This document shows positions 7,877 through 16,257 of a stretch of DNA of 64,000 bases, one piece after another. The position numbers and the translations under genes were made by a program. Location of the stretch: positions 62,001-126,000 of the forward strand of contig NZ_CP021378.1 of the NCBI RefSeq assembly GCF_002215495.1, written 5' to 3'. How positions within the stretch are numbered: position 1 is the stretch's first letter; the number at the start of each line of letters is the position of its first letter. Source of the stretch: Porphyrobacter sp. CACIAM 03H1. GTDB lineage: Bacteria; Pseudomonadota; Alphaproteobacteria; Sphingomonadales; Sphingomonadaceae. The notes beneath the pieces are model-generated. The model was not told where the DNA came from and made no database searches. It was given only the letters and a program-made list of their open reading frames with translations.

Positions 7877-8914
7877 ATGCCACTCGTCACCCTCGATCAG
7901 AAAAATTGTCGCGTTCAGTTCGGTGCCTTTGAGGTCGACAACAAGATCCTGTTTGAGTTCTTCAATAAGGTGGCTGCCGCTGATCGCGACGAGCAGCTTC
8001 ACAAGGCGCTCTATATCGGCGTTCTCGCGCTGATGGAGGACCGGCTCTCGAGCTTTCTGTCTAGAACCGCGAACGAGCTCGGGACTGAACTCGAAAGTCT
8101 CAAGCTGATCTTCGACATGAAGAAGGAGCTATTCTATCGATCTTCGGTCAAGGGCGTGCTCGCCGAGACCGACATCGCCGACTTTCTGTCCGAGTTTTTC
8201 GATCGCCAGAAGATCAACGACCGAATCGAGCTAACCGGCGACCGTGCCGGCAAGATCCGCCGAAATAAGACCGGCGACATCGTCTGCCATCTGGCCGGTG
8301 ACAGCGGCAAGCGGATCGCGATCGAGTGCAAGTTCGACAAAAGCATTCGTCTGGGTGACATCCAGACCAAGGATGTCTTCACCAAGAAGGCGGATACCGC
8401 CTGGAGTCAGCTACTCGAAGCGCAGGCCAATCGCGATGGCCAAGTTGGGATTATCGTCTTCGACGCCTCCCTCGTTGACAACAGCATTCTCGCCGCTGTT
8501 CAAGATTTAAAGCTACTTCCAGGAGTCGGGATGATTGCGATTATCGACTCCCAAAAAGGTGACTACCGGAACCTCGCAATTGCCTACATGCTTGCGCGCG
8601 ACATTGCGCTCAACGCGAAAACCTTGGATCTCGACACCGACGTACTCAAGATAATCGTGAATCGGTTGATCAAGGACGCACGCGAGATGGCGTTGGTAAA
8701 GCAACTTGTGACCGCCAATATCGACAATATGAAGCAAATCCTCTCGCAGATCGAGAAAGGCATTCTGCTCGCCGAGTTCAATCAGCGCTACCTCATCAAG
8801 TTCCTATCTGAGGGGACGCTCACCAAGGAGGACATGCTTGCATTCTATGCCGGAGAAGAGGTCAAGGAACGCTTCCGTCTGATAGAGCGGGAAATAACAG
8901 ATCTTTGCTCATGA
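7877..8914 (+). CDS. putative PD-(D/E)XK nuclease-like protein, last gene of SIR2-HerA operon
   Basis: A 345-residue protein. The middle carries a candidate PD-(D/E)XK core: SSVKGVLAE (89-97), D134 in TGDIVCHL, E150-C-K152 in IAIECKFD, and Q184 in LEAQANRDGQVGIIVF, in the right order and on predicted strands. This resembles RmuC/restriction-like nucleases. The flanks are helical: residues 20-85 and a C-terminal coiled-coil-like stretch 255-345 (KQLVTANIDNMKQILSQIEKG). ATG 7877 is one base after the KTSC stop; an earlier start at 7673 would overlap that gene entirely. Possible roles: a NurA-like partner of HerA or a second effector. I do not recognise a named family. Confidence 0.6.
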   Translation: MPLVTLDQKNCRVQFGAFEVDNKILFEFFNKVAAADRDEQLHKALYIGVLALMEDRLSSFLSRTANELGTELESLKLIFDMKKELFYRSSVKGVLAETDIADFLSEFFDRQKINDRIELTGDRAGKIRRNKTGDIVCHLAGDSGKRIAIECKFDKSIRLGDIQTKDVFTKKADTAWSQLLEAQANRDGQVGIIVFDASLVDNSILAAVQDLKLLPGVGMIAIIDSQKGDYRNLAIAYMLARDIALNAKTLDLDTDVLKIIVNRLIKDAREMALVKQLVTANIDNMKQILSQIEKGILLAEFNQRYLIKFLSEGTLTKEDMLAFYAGEEVKERFRLIEREITDLCS

Positions 8915-9185
8915 TGTGGCCAGCAAACCCCTATTTGCAATGCCTTCAAGTTGCTAGCCGCCTTGAAAGTCGGACCATTGAACGACGCAGTGCGGCTTGG
9001 GCCGCTTCTTCCGCGCCGTAGCACCCCGGTCATACGGGACAGAGCGCTTCCTACAGAATCTCCCGCTCTATTTCCTACCGCTCCTGATTGTCACCCGGAT
9101 AGGCTGTGACCACATGCCCGGTCCACGCCAGCGGTTAGAGCAGGTTGGCCGATAGGGTAGCGCGCCAATATGTCGGACAAACCGT
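8915..9185. other. intergenic region between convergent defence operons
   Basis: About 270 bases between the end of the SIR2-HerA operon and the end of the DUF262 gene. I see no convincing gene or terminator hairpin with a T-run. Confidence 0.5.
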
Positions 9186-10937
9186 TCAGGGCATCGCCAC
9201 ACTGAGAACAGAGCTAATCCGCTCCCGCAGGCGCTCACGCCGCGCATTGTGGAATTCCGGAAAGCCTTCAAGCGTATCAGGCACGTCCCCGAGGTCGTGC
9301 ATCGTACAGTAGTGATCCCGATCACCCGTGTTTGGGTAATGGGTACAGAGCCATGAACTGGGCAAAGTATCGCGCTTCTCGCCATTCACGGTTCCTTCGA
9401 GCAACTGCAGGTTCGGAAGCTCATTCGCCATCCGGATATAGTCAGCAATCCGCTCCTCGGCGATGCCCGCTCTTCGCAGCTTCGCTGTTGTGAACCGTGA
9501 AATCGGAAACACATGATCCATGTGGAACTGGTTCCGCAGGTTGACGAAGGGAAACAGCATCGAAAGCAGCGCGAACATGCGCTTGTCGCCGTACTGCATC
9601 GTGAGCATGTCGTCGACTTCGGCAGGCGAGAACGAAAGGGATTTGCCCCGAGCCTCCATGACTTGCTCAAGAGCTTGAGCAGGGAAGTTCTCTCCTCCCG
9701 ACTGCTGAATGACCTCGCGCAATGCCGTGAGGAGCGTGTCGAGGCCGCTCCCCCAAATACCAGATGCCTTGAGTAGGGATCTGATGAGCCATGAGTGCAC
9801 GACTGCACGATCCGCCGCGAACTGATTGCTGAGCGTGTAGTTGGCCGGCGCCTTGCGGCGATAAAGATAATAGGCAATCGGCAGCAGCGCACTGTCCGCG
9901 CGAAGCGTCTGCCCGTTGAGGCCGAAGCTTGCGGCAAGTTCGACCGTGCGGACCAGAGCGGCGCGTATCTCGGGCCAATTGGCCTCGAGCCTTACCATGT
10001 TGGCCTGGGTGAAGTTCTCGACCTTGAAACCCACCGATGCGATGTCGGACAACATCAGGCCAGCCTTGAGGACGAAATCCTGGCTCAACGTGAACCCAGT
10101 ACCGATGCGATTGATCTCGTCGACCAGGTTATGGATCTCGGAGCGCGCATCGATCTTCTTCCACTGCGCGACCGCTATGCTCAGCAAAAGATCGGAATAT
10201 GACAACACCGTCCCGCCGGAATTGAGGCGGATAAAGATGTTGAGCACCCGCTCGACGTCCTGGCTCTCCTCTTCATAATAGAACACGCGCTGGTCCATAT
10301 GGACGACCTGGTGCAACCGATCGAGGATGGTGTAGGCCCGGTTGAGATCCTCCCCTTCAAGCTTTTTGCTCACCAGCCAGGCAAGCATCGGCGGTCCGCC
10401 CTTCATTCCCAGAATATCAGGAACAGGAAACCATAGCGCACTTTCATCGCGCTCAACTTGGGCATCATCGAGGAAGCGGAAGTCGTATACGACCCCATCC
10501 TCATCGGGCTCGGGCGATGCCAGCAAGTTCAACCGAAGCGTGCGCTTGGGAAAGGCATCGGGATTGTTCCACCACTTGCTCGGAAGCTTCATGGCCATGG
10601 AGCCGCGCAAGCCGATGTTCAGGGCGGTCAAGCGTTGCTGGCCGTCAAGCACGGCGGTGACCGTTTGGTTGTGCAAGGTCGGCAATTCCGGACAATGCGC
10701 AGCGTCCCGCTGATGGTAGTGCAGAACGAAGTCGTAGAATTTGAAGCTGCCGCTGGTTTCTGGTTTCACCGTCCAGAACAGGAAGGTCCCGAAGGGATAG
10801 CCCTGCATCAGACTGTCGAAGAGACGCTCGATCTGCTCAGGCTTCCAGACAAACTCACGCTGGATTGCAGGCAGCACGTAGGACTTGCACTGGATCTTCT
10901 CCAGCGCTGCAGCGATCGTGCCCCCTGGCTTGTACAT
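9186..10937 (-). CDS. DUF262/HNH protein, GmrSD-like restriction enzyme
   Basis: A 583-residue protein. The N-terminal DUF262 (GmrS-like, ParB/sulfiredoxin fold) shows AIQREFVWKPEQIERLFDSL at 24-43 and the NTPase-linked motif LDGQQRLTAL at 97-106. The C-terminus has an HNH-type nuclease (DUF1524-like): HMDHVFPISRF near 472-482, an Asn in NELPNLQLL, and NGEKRD. This is the fused GmrSD layout; GmrSD is a type IV enzyme that cuts glucosylated or hydroxymethylated cytosine DNA. ATG 10937 is chosen because GGGAGG lies 8 bases upstream; a TTG at 10952 is the alternative. It follows the helicase/methylase operon on the same strand after a 53-base gap, so it may be part of that system rather than independent. 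Confidence 0.85.
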   Translation of the reverse strand: MYKPGGTIAAALEKIQCKSYVLPAIQREFVWKPEQIERLFDSLMQGYPFGTFLFWTVKPETSGSFKFYDFVLHYHQRDAAHCPELPTLHNQTVTAVLDGQQRLTALNIGLRGSMAMKLPSKWWNNPDAFPKRTLRLNLLASPEPDEDGVVYDFRFLDDAQVERDESALWFPVPDILGMKGGPPMLAWLVSKKLEGEDLNRAYTILDRLHQVVHMDQRVFYYEEESQDVERVLNIFIRLNSGGTVLSYSDLLLSIAVAQWKKIDARSEIHNLVDEINRIGTGFTLSQDFVLKAGLMLSDIASVGFKVENFTQANMVRLEANWPEIRAALVRTVELAASFGLNGQTLRADSALLPIAYYLYRRKAPANYTLSNQFAADRAVVHSWLIRSLLKASGIWGSGLDTLLTALREVIQQSGGENFPAQALEQVMEARGKSLSFSPAEVDDMLTMQYGDKRMFALLSMLFPFVNLRNQFHMDHVFPISRFTTAKLRRAGIAEERIADYIRMANELPNLQLLEGTVNGEKRDTLPSSWLCTHYPNTGDRDHYCTMHDLGDVPDTLEGFPEFHNARRERLRERISSVLSVAMP

Positions 10938-10990
10938 CAGCGGTCCTCCCAAGCGTGTCCGAGCGAGAATTGCTTCGGCCCGTAAAGAGC

Positions 10991-13582
10991 TTAGCGGGCT
11001 GATTCTCTCGCTACAACAGTGTTATAGCCGCCAATCCGGGTCAATCCTTCATGGGTATCGATGCCGGTATAGCGCAGCGACGCATCCTCATACCGGCGGA
11101 AGGCGAACACAGCGGCGTTCATCCGCTCTGTGTTGAATACCTTAAGGTCGACGAGCAGATTGAAGTCGCCAACGGTTAGACCGGTCACGGTGCGGAACAG
11201 GTCTGGTTCGATCTTGGTGATCACGTCCACCAGCGTGTTCTCACGGAAATCGGTCAGATACATAAAGGCCGGAATGCGGGTCGCGAACTTGATAAGTTTG
11301 TCCTGCACCTTTTTGCGCAGCGACTTGTAAGCCTTCTCCTCCTTAGTCAGCTCCTTCTTCTCTTTCTCGGAGAGATCGGCTTCCTTGGCCTTCTTCTTGA
11401 GGTCCTTGATTTTTTCGCTCTTGTTTACAATCGTCTCGATTACATTGTTGCCTAGCGCACTCCAGCCCTCAATCCGCTCAACAGCCGCCATGGCTTCTGC
11501 ACTAGCGAGGACCCGGCGCAGCGTGTCGTTATCGACGTTAACAAGCATCGCCGATTCCCACTTTCTGGCGAGCAGCGTGCCAGTAGTGCCTGCCGTGGCG
11601 TAGTCTAGAATGAAGTCCACATCAGCCTGCACCATCACGGAGCCATCGAAGGCAAGCACCGGCAGAAACGAGACGAGGTCCGCCACCGCTTTTTCCGGGT
11701 TAGGCTCGCTCGGCGACAAGCCAATGCCGTAATCGGTGATTTGACGAAGCGCCCGCGTTGGAGCGAAGTCGAACACGAAGCAGACGGGCTTCAACACATC
11801 TTCGCGATTGGGATCGTCCCCTTCTGGGTTCTTAATCGAGAAGGGCGATTGTACCCGGAACGCCGCTTGGAAGTAGGTCTCGGGCGACTTGAGGTTGCGA
11901 AGCATCAGGATCGACGACCACTGGGGCACGGTCACCCCTGTTGTCAGCTTACCGCATGACAGGGTGATCGTCTTCGTTTGGTACCCACTACCAATCGCGC
12001 GCCGCACCGGAAGTAGAGCATCAGGGCCCATCCCAGCATTCGGGCCTGCTGCCACGATCACATTGTAGTCGTGCCAAAACACGTTGTGCCGTGCCGAAAG
12101 AAGATCGCGCATAGCGTAACAAGCGGCAACGCTGGGCAGAAACCAAAAGCTGTGCTGCAACCATGGGAGCAATTGGCCGTTCGAATAAGGCCACGGCGGA
12201 GAGGCGTGGGTCTTCAAGCTGACATAGCTCTCGGCCAAATCCTGCCCACGAATGATGTCGAGCCAACGCTGCACTTCGTCCTTGTGCTCGAACTCCGAGA
12301 TCACTCCCTTAGTTCTCGCCTTGAAGAACTCGTTGAGGTCGAATTCGTCGAACTCGCCGCCGCTCGCGATAGCCAGCAGTTCGTCCGGCATCTGGTAGGT
12401 CAGCAGCTGCATTTGTGGCAGCGCGGCATATGGGTTTCGCTCCGCCGGACGTTCAGCAGCAAATGTAGCCTTGGCACGCTGTTCGTCAGTGTAGGTCCAG
12501 TTGAAAATCTGCTCTTCGATGAACTCGCCCGTGGCTAGCGCTTTGAACGGGGTGCCGGAAAGATAGAGGAACGCGCGCGAGGTGATCGGAAGAAAGTCGG
12601 CCTCGCTTTCGAGTGGTTGTTGTAGGTCTGCGGTCTGCTCGGCCAGCTTGGTCTCACTGACTTTGCCGCCCTCGAGAAGCGACTCCACTCGCTCGACTGC
12701 CTTCTCTTCGTCTTCAAAAAGAGATGTGGCCGACTCTCTCCATGCACCGAAATGGTATTCGTCGAAAATCACGAGATCCCAATTGATGACATGGATCGAC
12801 TCGTTGCGTGCCTTGATGTTGCCATATCGATCCTTGCCAAGCAGGTCTTGAAAGGACCCAAAATAGACAAGCGGCGTGTCCTTCGGCACGGCGAGCGGAT
12901 CACCCTCCGCATTGCGAGAGAGATACTTCCAGCCCTCGAAATCGACGTGGTTATTGAGATCAGCTTCCCACGCATCTTCGACTGCGGGCTTAAAGGTGAC
13001 GACCAGCACGCGCTTGGCATCCAGCTTTTTCGCCAGCTGATAGCCGGTGAAGGTCTTGCCGAAACGCATCTTGGCGTTCCAGAGGAAACGCGGGACTGCC
13101 TTAGGATCTTCCGCCCAGCGGGACTGGTAGTAATCGTAGGTGGCTTCCACCGCCTCCGCCTGCTCGCGGCGCATAGGAAAGGTTTCGTTCCGCGCGGACT
13201 GGAAACTCAGCCCCTCCTGTAGCTCGATGATGGCGCTCTGCACATCTGCGGGCGAGCAGCGCATCCATTCACGCGAAGAGCCGATGGTGACGTTCTCGAA
13301 GCCCTTTTCGATTAGACGGCGGCGCACATCACTGTCGCGGAAGGCAGAGCCGTCTGCGCGCTCCGCCACTTCATCGACATGGAGCGTGTAGGCCTGCTGC
13401 ATTTGTCCCTGCGACTGGCGGATGCGGTCATTGACGTCGGCCTGCGTGGTCTGCCCGACCTTGATCAGGCCGGCATAAGCGGGCGGCGGATCGTTAGGCG
13501 TCCAAGCATAGATGCGCAGACGACCATCGGGCTTCGGAAGCAAGATTTCGTCAATGGTCGGCTTAGGCATCGGGATCGTCAT
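10991..13582 (-). CDS. SF2 helicase with GIY-YIG/T5orf172-like N-terminus (restriction subunit)
   Basis: An 863-residue protein. Residues 22-65 (IYAW...AYAGLIKVGQT...DRIRQSQG) resemble the T5orf172/GIY-YIG-like module, a possible nuclease. A DEAD/DEAH-type ATPase follows: Walker A-like KMRFGKTF at 171-178, FDEYH at 273-277, a SGT-like motif in YLSGTPFKAL, and a second RecA domain ending in AAFRVQSPF. A lysine-rich coiled coil (KKAKEADLSEKEKKELTKEEK) precedes the C-terminus. It overlaps the methylase gene by 20 bases with GGAG before ATG 13582. Together with the two methylases it looks like the DNA-translocating restriction subunit of a type I/III-like system. The exact class is not clear to me. 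Confidence 0.8.
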   Translation of the reverse strand: MTIPMPKPTIDEILLPKPDGRLRIYAWTPNDPPPAYAGLIKVGQTTQADVNDRIRQSQGQMQQAYTLHVDEVAERADGSAFRDSDVRRRLIEKGFENVTIGSSREWMRCSPADVQSAIIELQEGLSFQSARNETFPMRREQAEAVEATYDYYQSRWAEDPKAVPRFLWNAKMRFGKTFTGYQLAKKLDAKRVLVVTFKPAVEDAWEADLNNHVDFEGWKYLSRNAEGDPLAVPKDTPLVYFGSFQDLLGKDRYGNIKARNESIHVINWDLVIFDEYHFGAWRESATSLFEDEEKAVERVESLLEGGKVSETKLAEQTADLQQPLESEADFLPITSRAFLYLSGTPFKALATGEFIEEQIFNWTYTDEQRAKATFAAERPAERNPYAALPQMQLLTYQMPDELLAIASGGEFDEFDLNEFFKARTKGVISEFEHKDEVQRWLDIIRGQDLAESYVSLKTHASPPWPYSNGQLLPWLQHSFWFLPSVAACYAMRDLLSARHNVFWHDYNVIVAAGPNAGMGPDALLPVRRAIGSGYQTKTITLSCGKLTTGVTVPQWSSILMLRNLKSPETYFQAAFRVQSPFSIKNPEGDDPNREDVLKPVCFVFDFAPTRALRQITDYGIGLSPSEPNPEKAVADLVSFLPVLAFDGSVMVQADVDFILDYATAGTTGTLLARKWESAMLVNVDNDTLRRVLASAEAMAAVERIEGWSALGNNVIETIVNKSEKIKDLKKKAKEADLSEKEKKELTKEEKAYKSLRKKVQDKLIKFATRIPAFMYLTDFRENTLVDVITKIEPDLFRTVTGLTVGDFNLLVDLKVFNTERMNAAVFAFRRYEDASLRYTGIDTHEGLTRIGGYNTVVARESAR

Positions 13583-15218
13583 CTACGACAACATCTCCGA
13601 GCAAGTCGGAGAACACGTCCATTGGCCTTACAATCTTCTCGATGAACGCAATCTCTTCATCGGTTAAGCGATATTTTTCATACAGTTCAGCGTCAGTCCA
13701 TCGTCGGTTCCATTCTTGGGTGGGAACAAATGTATAGACCTTTCGGGTGACGTGCTGGGAGGACTTGTGAAGAAGGATCAGCAGCCGCGTAAGTCGACAA
13801 GAGAGATAGGACAGGGCACTCTCGGCCTCTTGCTTTGTCTCGAATGGGCCGATGCTGAGGTATGTCTCAGACGAAACAGTCCCTGGCCCAACGACGAACG
13901 GTGTACTGATGATCCGGTGAGGGTAGGTGTCTTTGTTGCCTGTACCCGGCGCGGCATAGCCAGCAAACAACTTCCACTTATCGATCAGATGCTGCCCGGA
14001 GGTAACTTGCTCAGGGCGAACATAACCTATGCCGCCATTCTGATAAATGGTCAGATCGCCCGGGGATTTCCGCGGCTTTCCTTTGAAGAACGTGCGGAAG
14101 CCAAAGACCCGCGCTGAGCTGACAAGCTTATCGAAGCGTTTCTCGTCAGGTAATGCAAGACTAACCCTTTGGCCGGTCTCGTGAGCTATCACCTTGCGAA
14201 GGATCGAAAGTCCCTCATTAAACCGGATAAAGATTTCGGCTCCCTCTTCAAGTAGAGGGCGGGTCGCCGTTGAGTCATCCCAACCTTGGAATCGCGTGGT
14301 AACCTTGCAAGGCCCCGGATTCTCGCGATCCCAAAGAAAGTAAGAGACACCGCCCTTCAACCCAACACCGGGGAAAACATCGGCGGCACTGAGAAAATCA
14401 TCGATCGTGCGCAGCCGATCATCCTTTAACATGGACTCACGAAAGTCGTCCAAACCCTTGCCGCCAGAAAACCACCGCGACGGAATGACCATTGTCAGAA
14501 AGCGGGGCTCAAGCGCCTTGGCTTGCTCGACGAACTTTTGGTAGATTGGCGCGGCACTGGTTCCATGGCCACCATCATCGAGCTGGTAGGGCGGATTTCC
14601 GATGATAACGTCGAACTGCATCTTGCCTCCGAAGAGCTCGCCCAAGCGAACCTTGATGTTGTCTGTATGGATGAACGCATATGCGTAGTTTTCTTCGTCC
14701 GCGCCGCGCCTGAGCAATTCACCGCTCGCACCGCAGAAGCGGCAACGATCTCCCTCGCGTACATGCTCGGTACGTTCGAACCAGATATTGCCGTCATCAT
14801 TATCGCCGAAGCTGCGGGTAACGCTGTGCGGACCGGCAGCATGCTTCGAACAATACAGGCTCCGACGCGCCAGCAATGACGTGATGCGCGTGGTGGCGAT
14901 GCCGAACACCTGCTTGGTCAGGATGTGGTCGACGCGCTCTTGCAAATCCGGGATTTGCCCTTCCAGCCCTGCGATCAGCCGTGTGGATATCTCGCGCAGG
15001 AACACACCTGACTTGGTGAAAGGATCGAGAAATGTGACGGTCTTGTCGGCCCAAATGCTCGCGCCGCCATTGCTGGCCGCCCATGCCTGCTCCAAGGTCT
15101 TGAGCATGCGATTGGCGAACTCAGGCGGGGTGAAAACTTCGTCGTTCGACAGGTTGGCAATGCAGCTGAGCACATCAGGGTTGCGGCCCTTTAGCCCGAA
15201 AGCCACCTGTTCGTTCAT
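13563..15218 (-). CDS. N6-adenine DNA methyltransferase (Eco57I-like) of RM-like operon
   Basis: A 551-residue protein. EVFTPPEFANRML (27-39) opens the N6_Mtase fold, motif I is degenerate (FLDPFTKSGVF, 63-73) and motif IV is NPPY at 208-211, followed by DGGHGTSAAPIYQKFVEQA, common in Eco57I-type enzymes. Between them a cysteine set (C123, C159, C162) suggests a zinc site. The C-terminal half (residues 300-500) probably recognises the target sequence. It would methylate adenine in the system's recognition site. Its ATG overlaps the stop of the upstream methylase-like gene (ATGA), and its 3' end overlaps the helicase gene, so the three are co-translated. Confidence 0.85.
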   Translation of the reverse strand: MNEQVAFGLKGRNPDVLSCIANLSNDEVFTPPEFANRMLKTLEQAWAASNGGASIWADKTVTFLDPFTKSGVFLREISTRLIAGLEGQIPDLQERVDHILTKQVFGIATTRITSLLARRSLYCSKHAAGPHSVTRSFGDNDDGNIWFERTEHVREGDRCRFCGASGELLRRGADEENYAYAFIHTDNIKVRLGELFGGKMQFDVIIGNPPYQLDDGGHGTSAAPIYQKFVEQAKALEPRFLTMVIPSRWFSGGKGLDDFRESMLKDDRLRTIDDFLSAADVFPGVGLKGGVSYFLWDRENPGPCKVTTRFQGWDDSTATRPLLEEGAEIFIRFNEGLSILRKVIAHETGQRVSLALPDEKRFDKLVSSARVFGFRTFFKGKPRKSPGDLTIYQNGGIGYVRPEQVTSGQHLIDKWKLFAGYAAPGTGNKDTYPHRIISTPFVVGPGTVSSETYLSIGPFETKQEAESALSYLSCRLTRLLILLHKSSQHVTRKVYTFVPTQEWNRRWTDAELYEKYRLTDEEIAFIEKIVRPMDVFSDLLGDVVVDDDPDA

Positions 15219-16141
15219 CCTTGCAGCTCCGCACGGTCCAGTGCCGCCAGCTCGCGCACCGTCATTGGCGGGTAGCTCTTGGTCGGTTGGAAGATTTCGT
15301 GATTGCCTAGCCCGGCAAACAGTGAGCGCTCCTCGCGCAAGCTGGCCATGCCGGTGAGCACGTCGAGCCGGAAGTCTCGTCGGTTAAACTTGCCTTTCCC
15401 GATGTAGCTCCACTCGACGACGCTGATCGGCCCACCGTCCGAATTCTTCATCGTCATCGCGTCACCATGGATGAGGTTGGTCGAAAGGAAGTGGCTGGCG
15501 CAGCGGCAAAGGTCATCATCCTCGGCGAGGCCGAGATATTTTGCGAAAACATCGAGCATGTTGGCGCGGCATTCGGCAATGTTGTCGTCCAGCAGCTCGA
15601 TCCCATAGAGGCTGGCAAGCGCTACGAGGGCATAGTGACGCTTCTCGAACGCGATCTTGCCGTACTTGGCTTCCACCGCCGCCAGCTTGCGCTGGAGGAT
15701 CGGAACAAGAAAATTGCCGCTGCCACACGCAGGTTCGAGAAAGCGGGAGTCGATCCGCTCGGTCTCGCCCTTCACCAGATCGAGCATCCTCTCGACCAGC
15801 CAAGGCGGCGTGAACACCTCGCCATGATCTGCCACGCGCTGCTTGGATTTGATGAGGTCGCTGCTGGCGGACATGGGGCTCGGGATGGCTTTCGGAACAG
15901 ACATTGGCGCAGTCAATGATTGGGGAGCCTGGAAGGCCGTCGTTTCCCTGCCTTCTACGCAAAAGCGCCCGATCATTTCCAGCGAGCGCAGCACATGGCT
16001 AGGGGGTGTCGAGGTACCGTGGTCCCATTCGGCGATGGTGGCAAGCGGCACGCCGAACTCGCGTGCCGTCTCTTCTAGCGACAGGCCTGCAGCGGCCCGG
16101 CTTGCGGCGAACGAAAGGGGCGGGTGAACCTCAGTTTCCAT
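15215..16141 (-). CDS. XRE-HTH plus N6-methyltransferase-like protein lacking NPPY
   Basis: A 308-residue protein if started at ATG 16141. A helix-turn-helix (LSLEETAREFGVPLATIAEWDHG, 20-42) is followed by GEVFTPPWLVERMLDL (107-122) and a canonical SAM-binding motif I, LEPACGSGNF (135-144). I find no NPPY/DPPY catalytic motif; the expected region reads SVVEWSYIGKGKFNRRDF, so it may bind SAM or DNA without catalysis, or complement the neighbouring methylase. A GTG at 16261 (overlapping the ArdC stop) and ATG 16237 are alternative starts; 16141 is preferred because a good promoter ends 10 bases before it and the HTH then lies at the N-terminus. The HTH suggests self-regulation. Confidence 0.75.
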   Translation of the reverse strand: METEVHPPLSFAASRAAAGLSLEETAREFGVPLATIAEWDHGTSTPPSHVLRSLEMIGRFCVEGRETTAFQAPQSLTAPMSVPKAIPSPMSASSDLIKSKQRVADHGEVFTPPWLVERMLDLVKGETERIDSRFLEPACGSGNFLVPILQRKLAAVEAKYGKIAFEKRHYALVALASLYGIELLDDNIAECRANMLDVFAKYLGLAEDDDLCRCASHFLSTNLIHGDAMTMKNSDGGPISVVEWSYIGKGKFNRRDFRLDVLTGMASLREERSLFAGLGNHEIFQPTKSYPPMTVRELAALDRAELQG

Positions 16142-16150
16142 TGGGGGGAC

Positions 16151-16178
16151 ATGATACGCAGCTAGGCAATTGGTGCAA
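16151..16178 (-). promoter_or_regulatory. candidate promoter of the RM-like operon (leaderless)
   Basis: On the minus strand, TTGCAC (16178-16173), 16-base spacer, TATCAT (16156-16151). The ATG at 16141 begins 9 bases after the -10 box and has no Shine-Dalgarno (CCCCCC precedes it), which fits a leaderless mRNA. Confidence 0.5.
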
Positions 16179-16257
16179 GCTTCGTGCAGAGCAAGCTCCT
16201 GGTCTGACGATAAAATTCGGTAGAATGGGGATTCCATATGCTCTAGTTGAGGGGGTG

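Noticed and set aside
10938..10952. TTG start for the DUF262 protein
   Set aside because: It would place the GGGAGG ribosome site inside the coding sequence; ATG 10937 is better.
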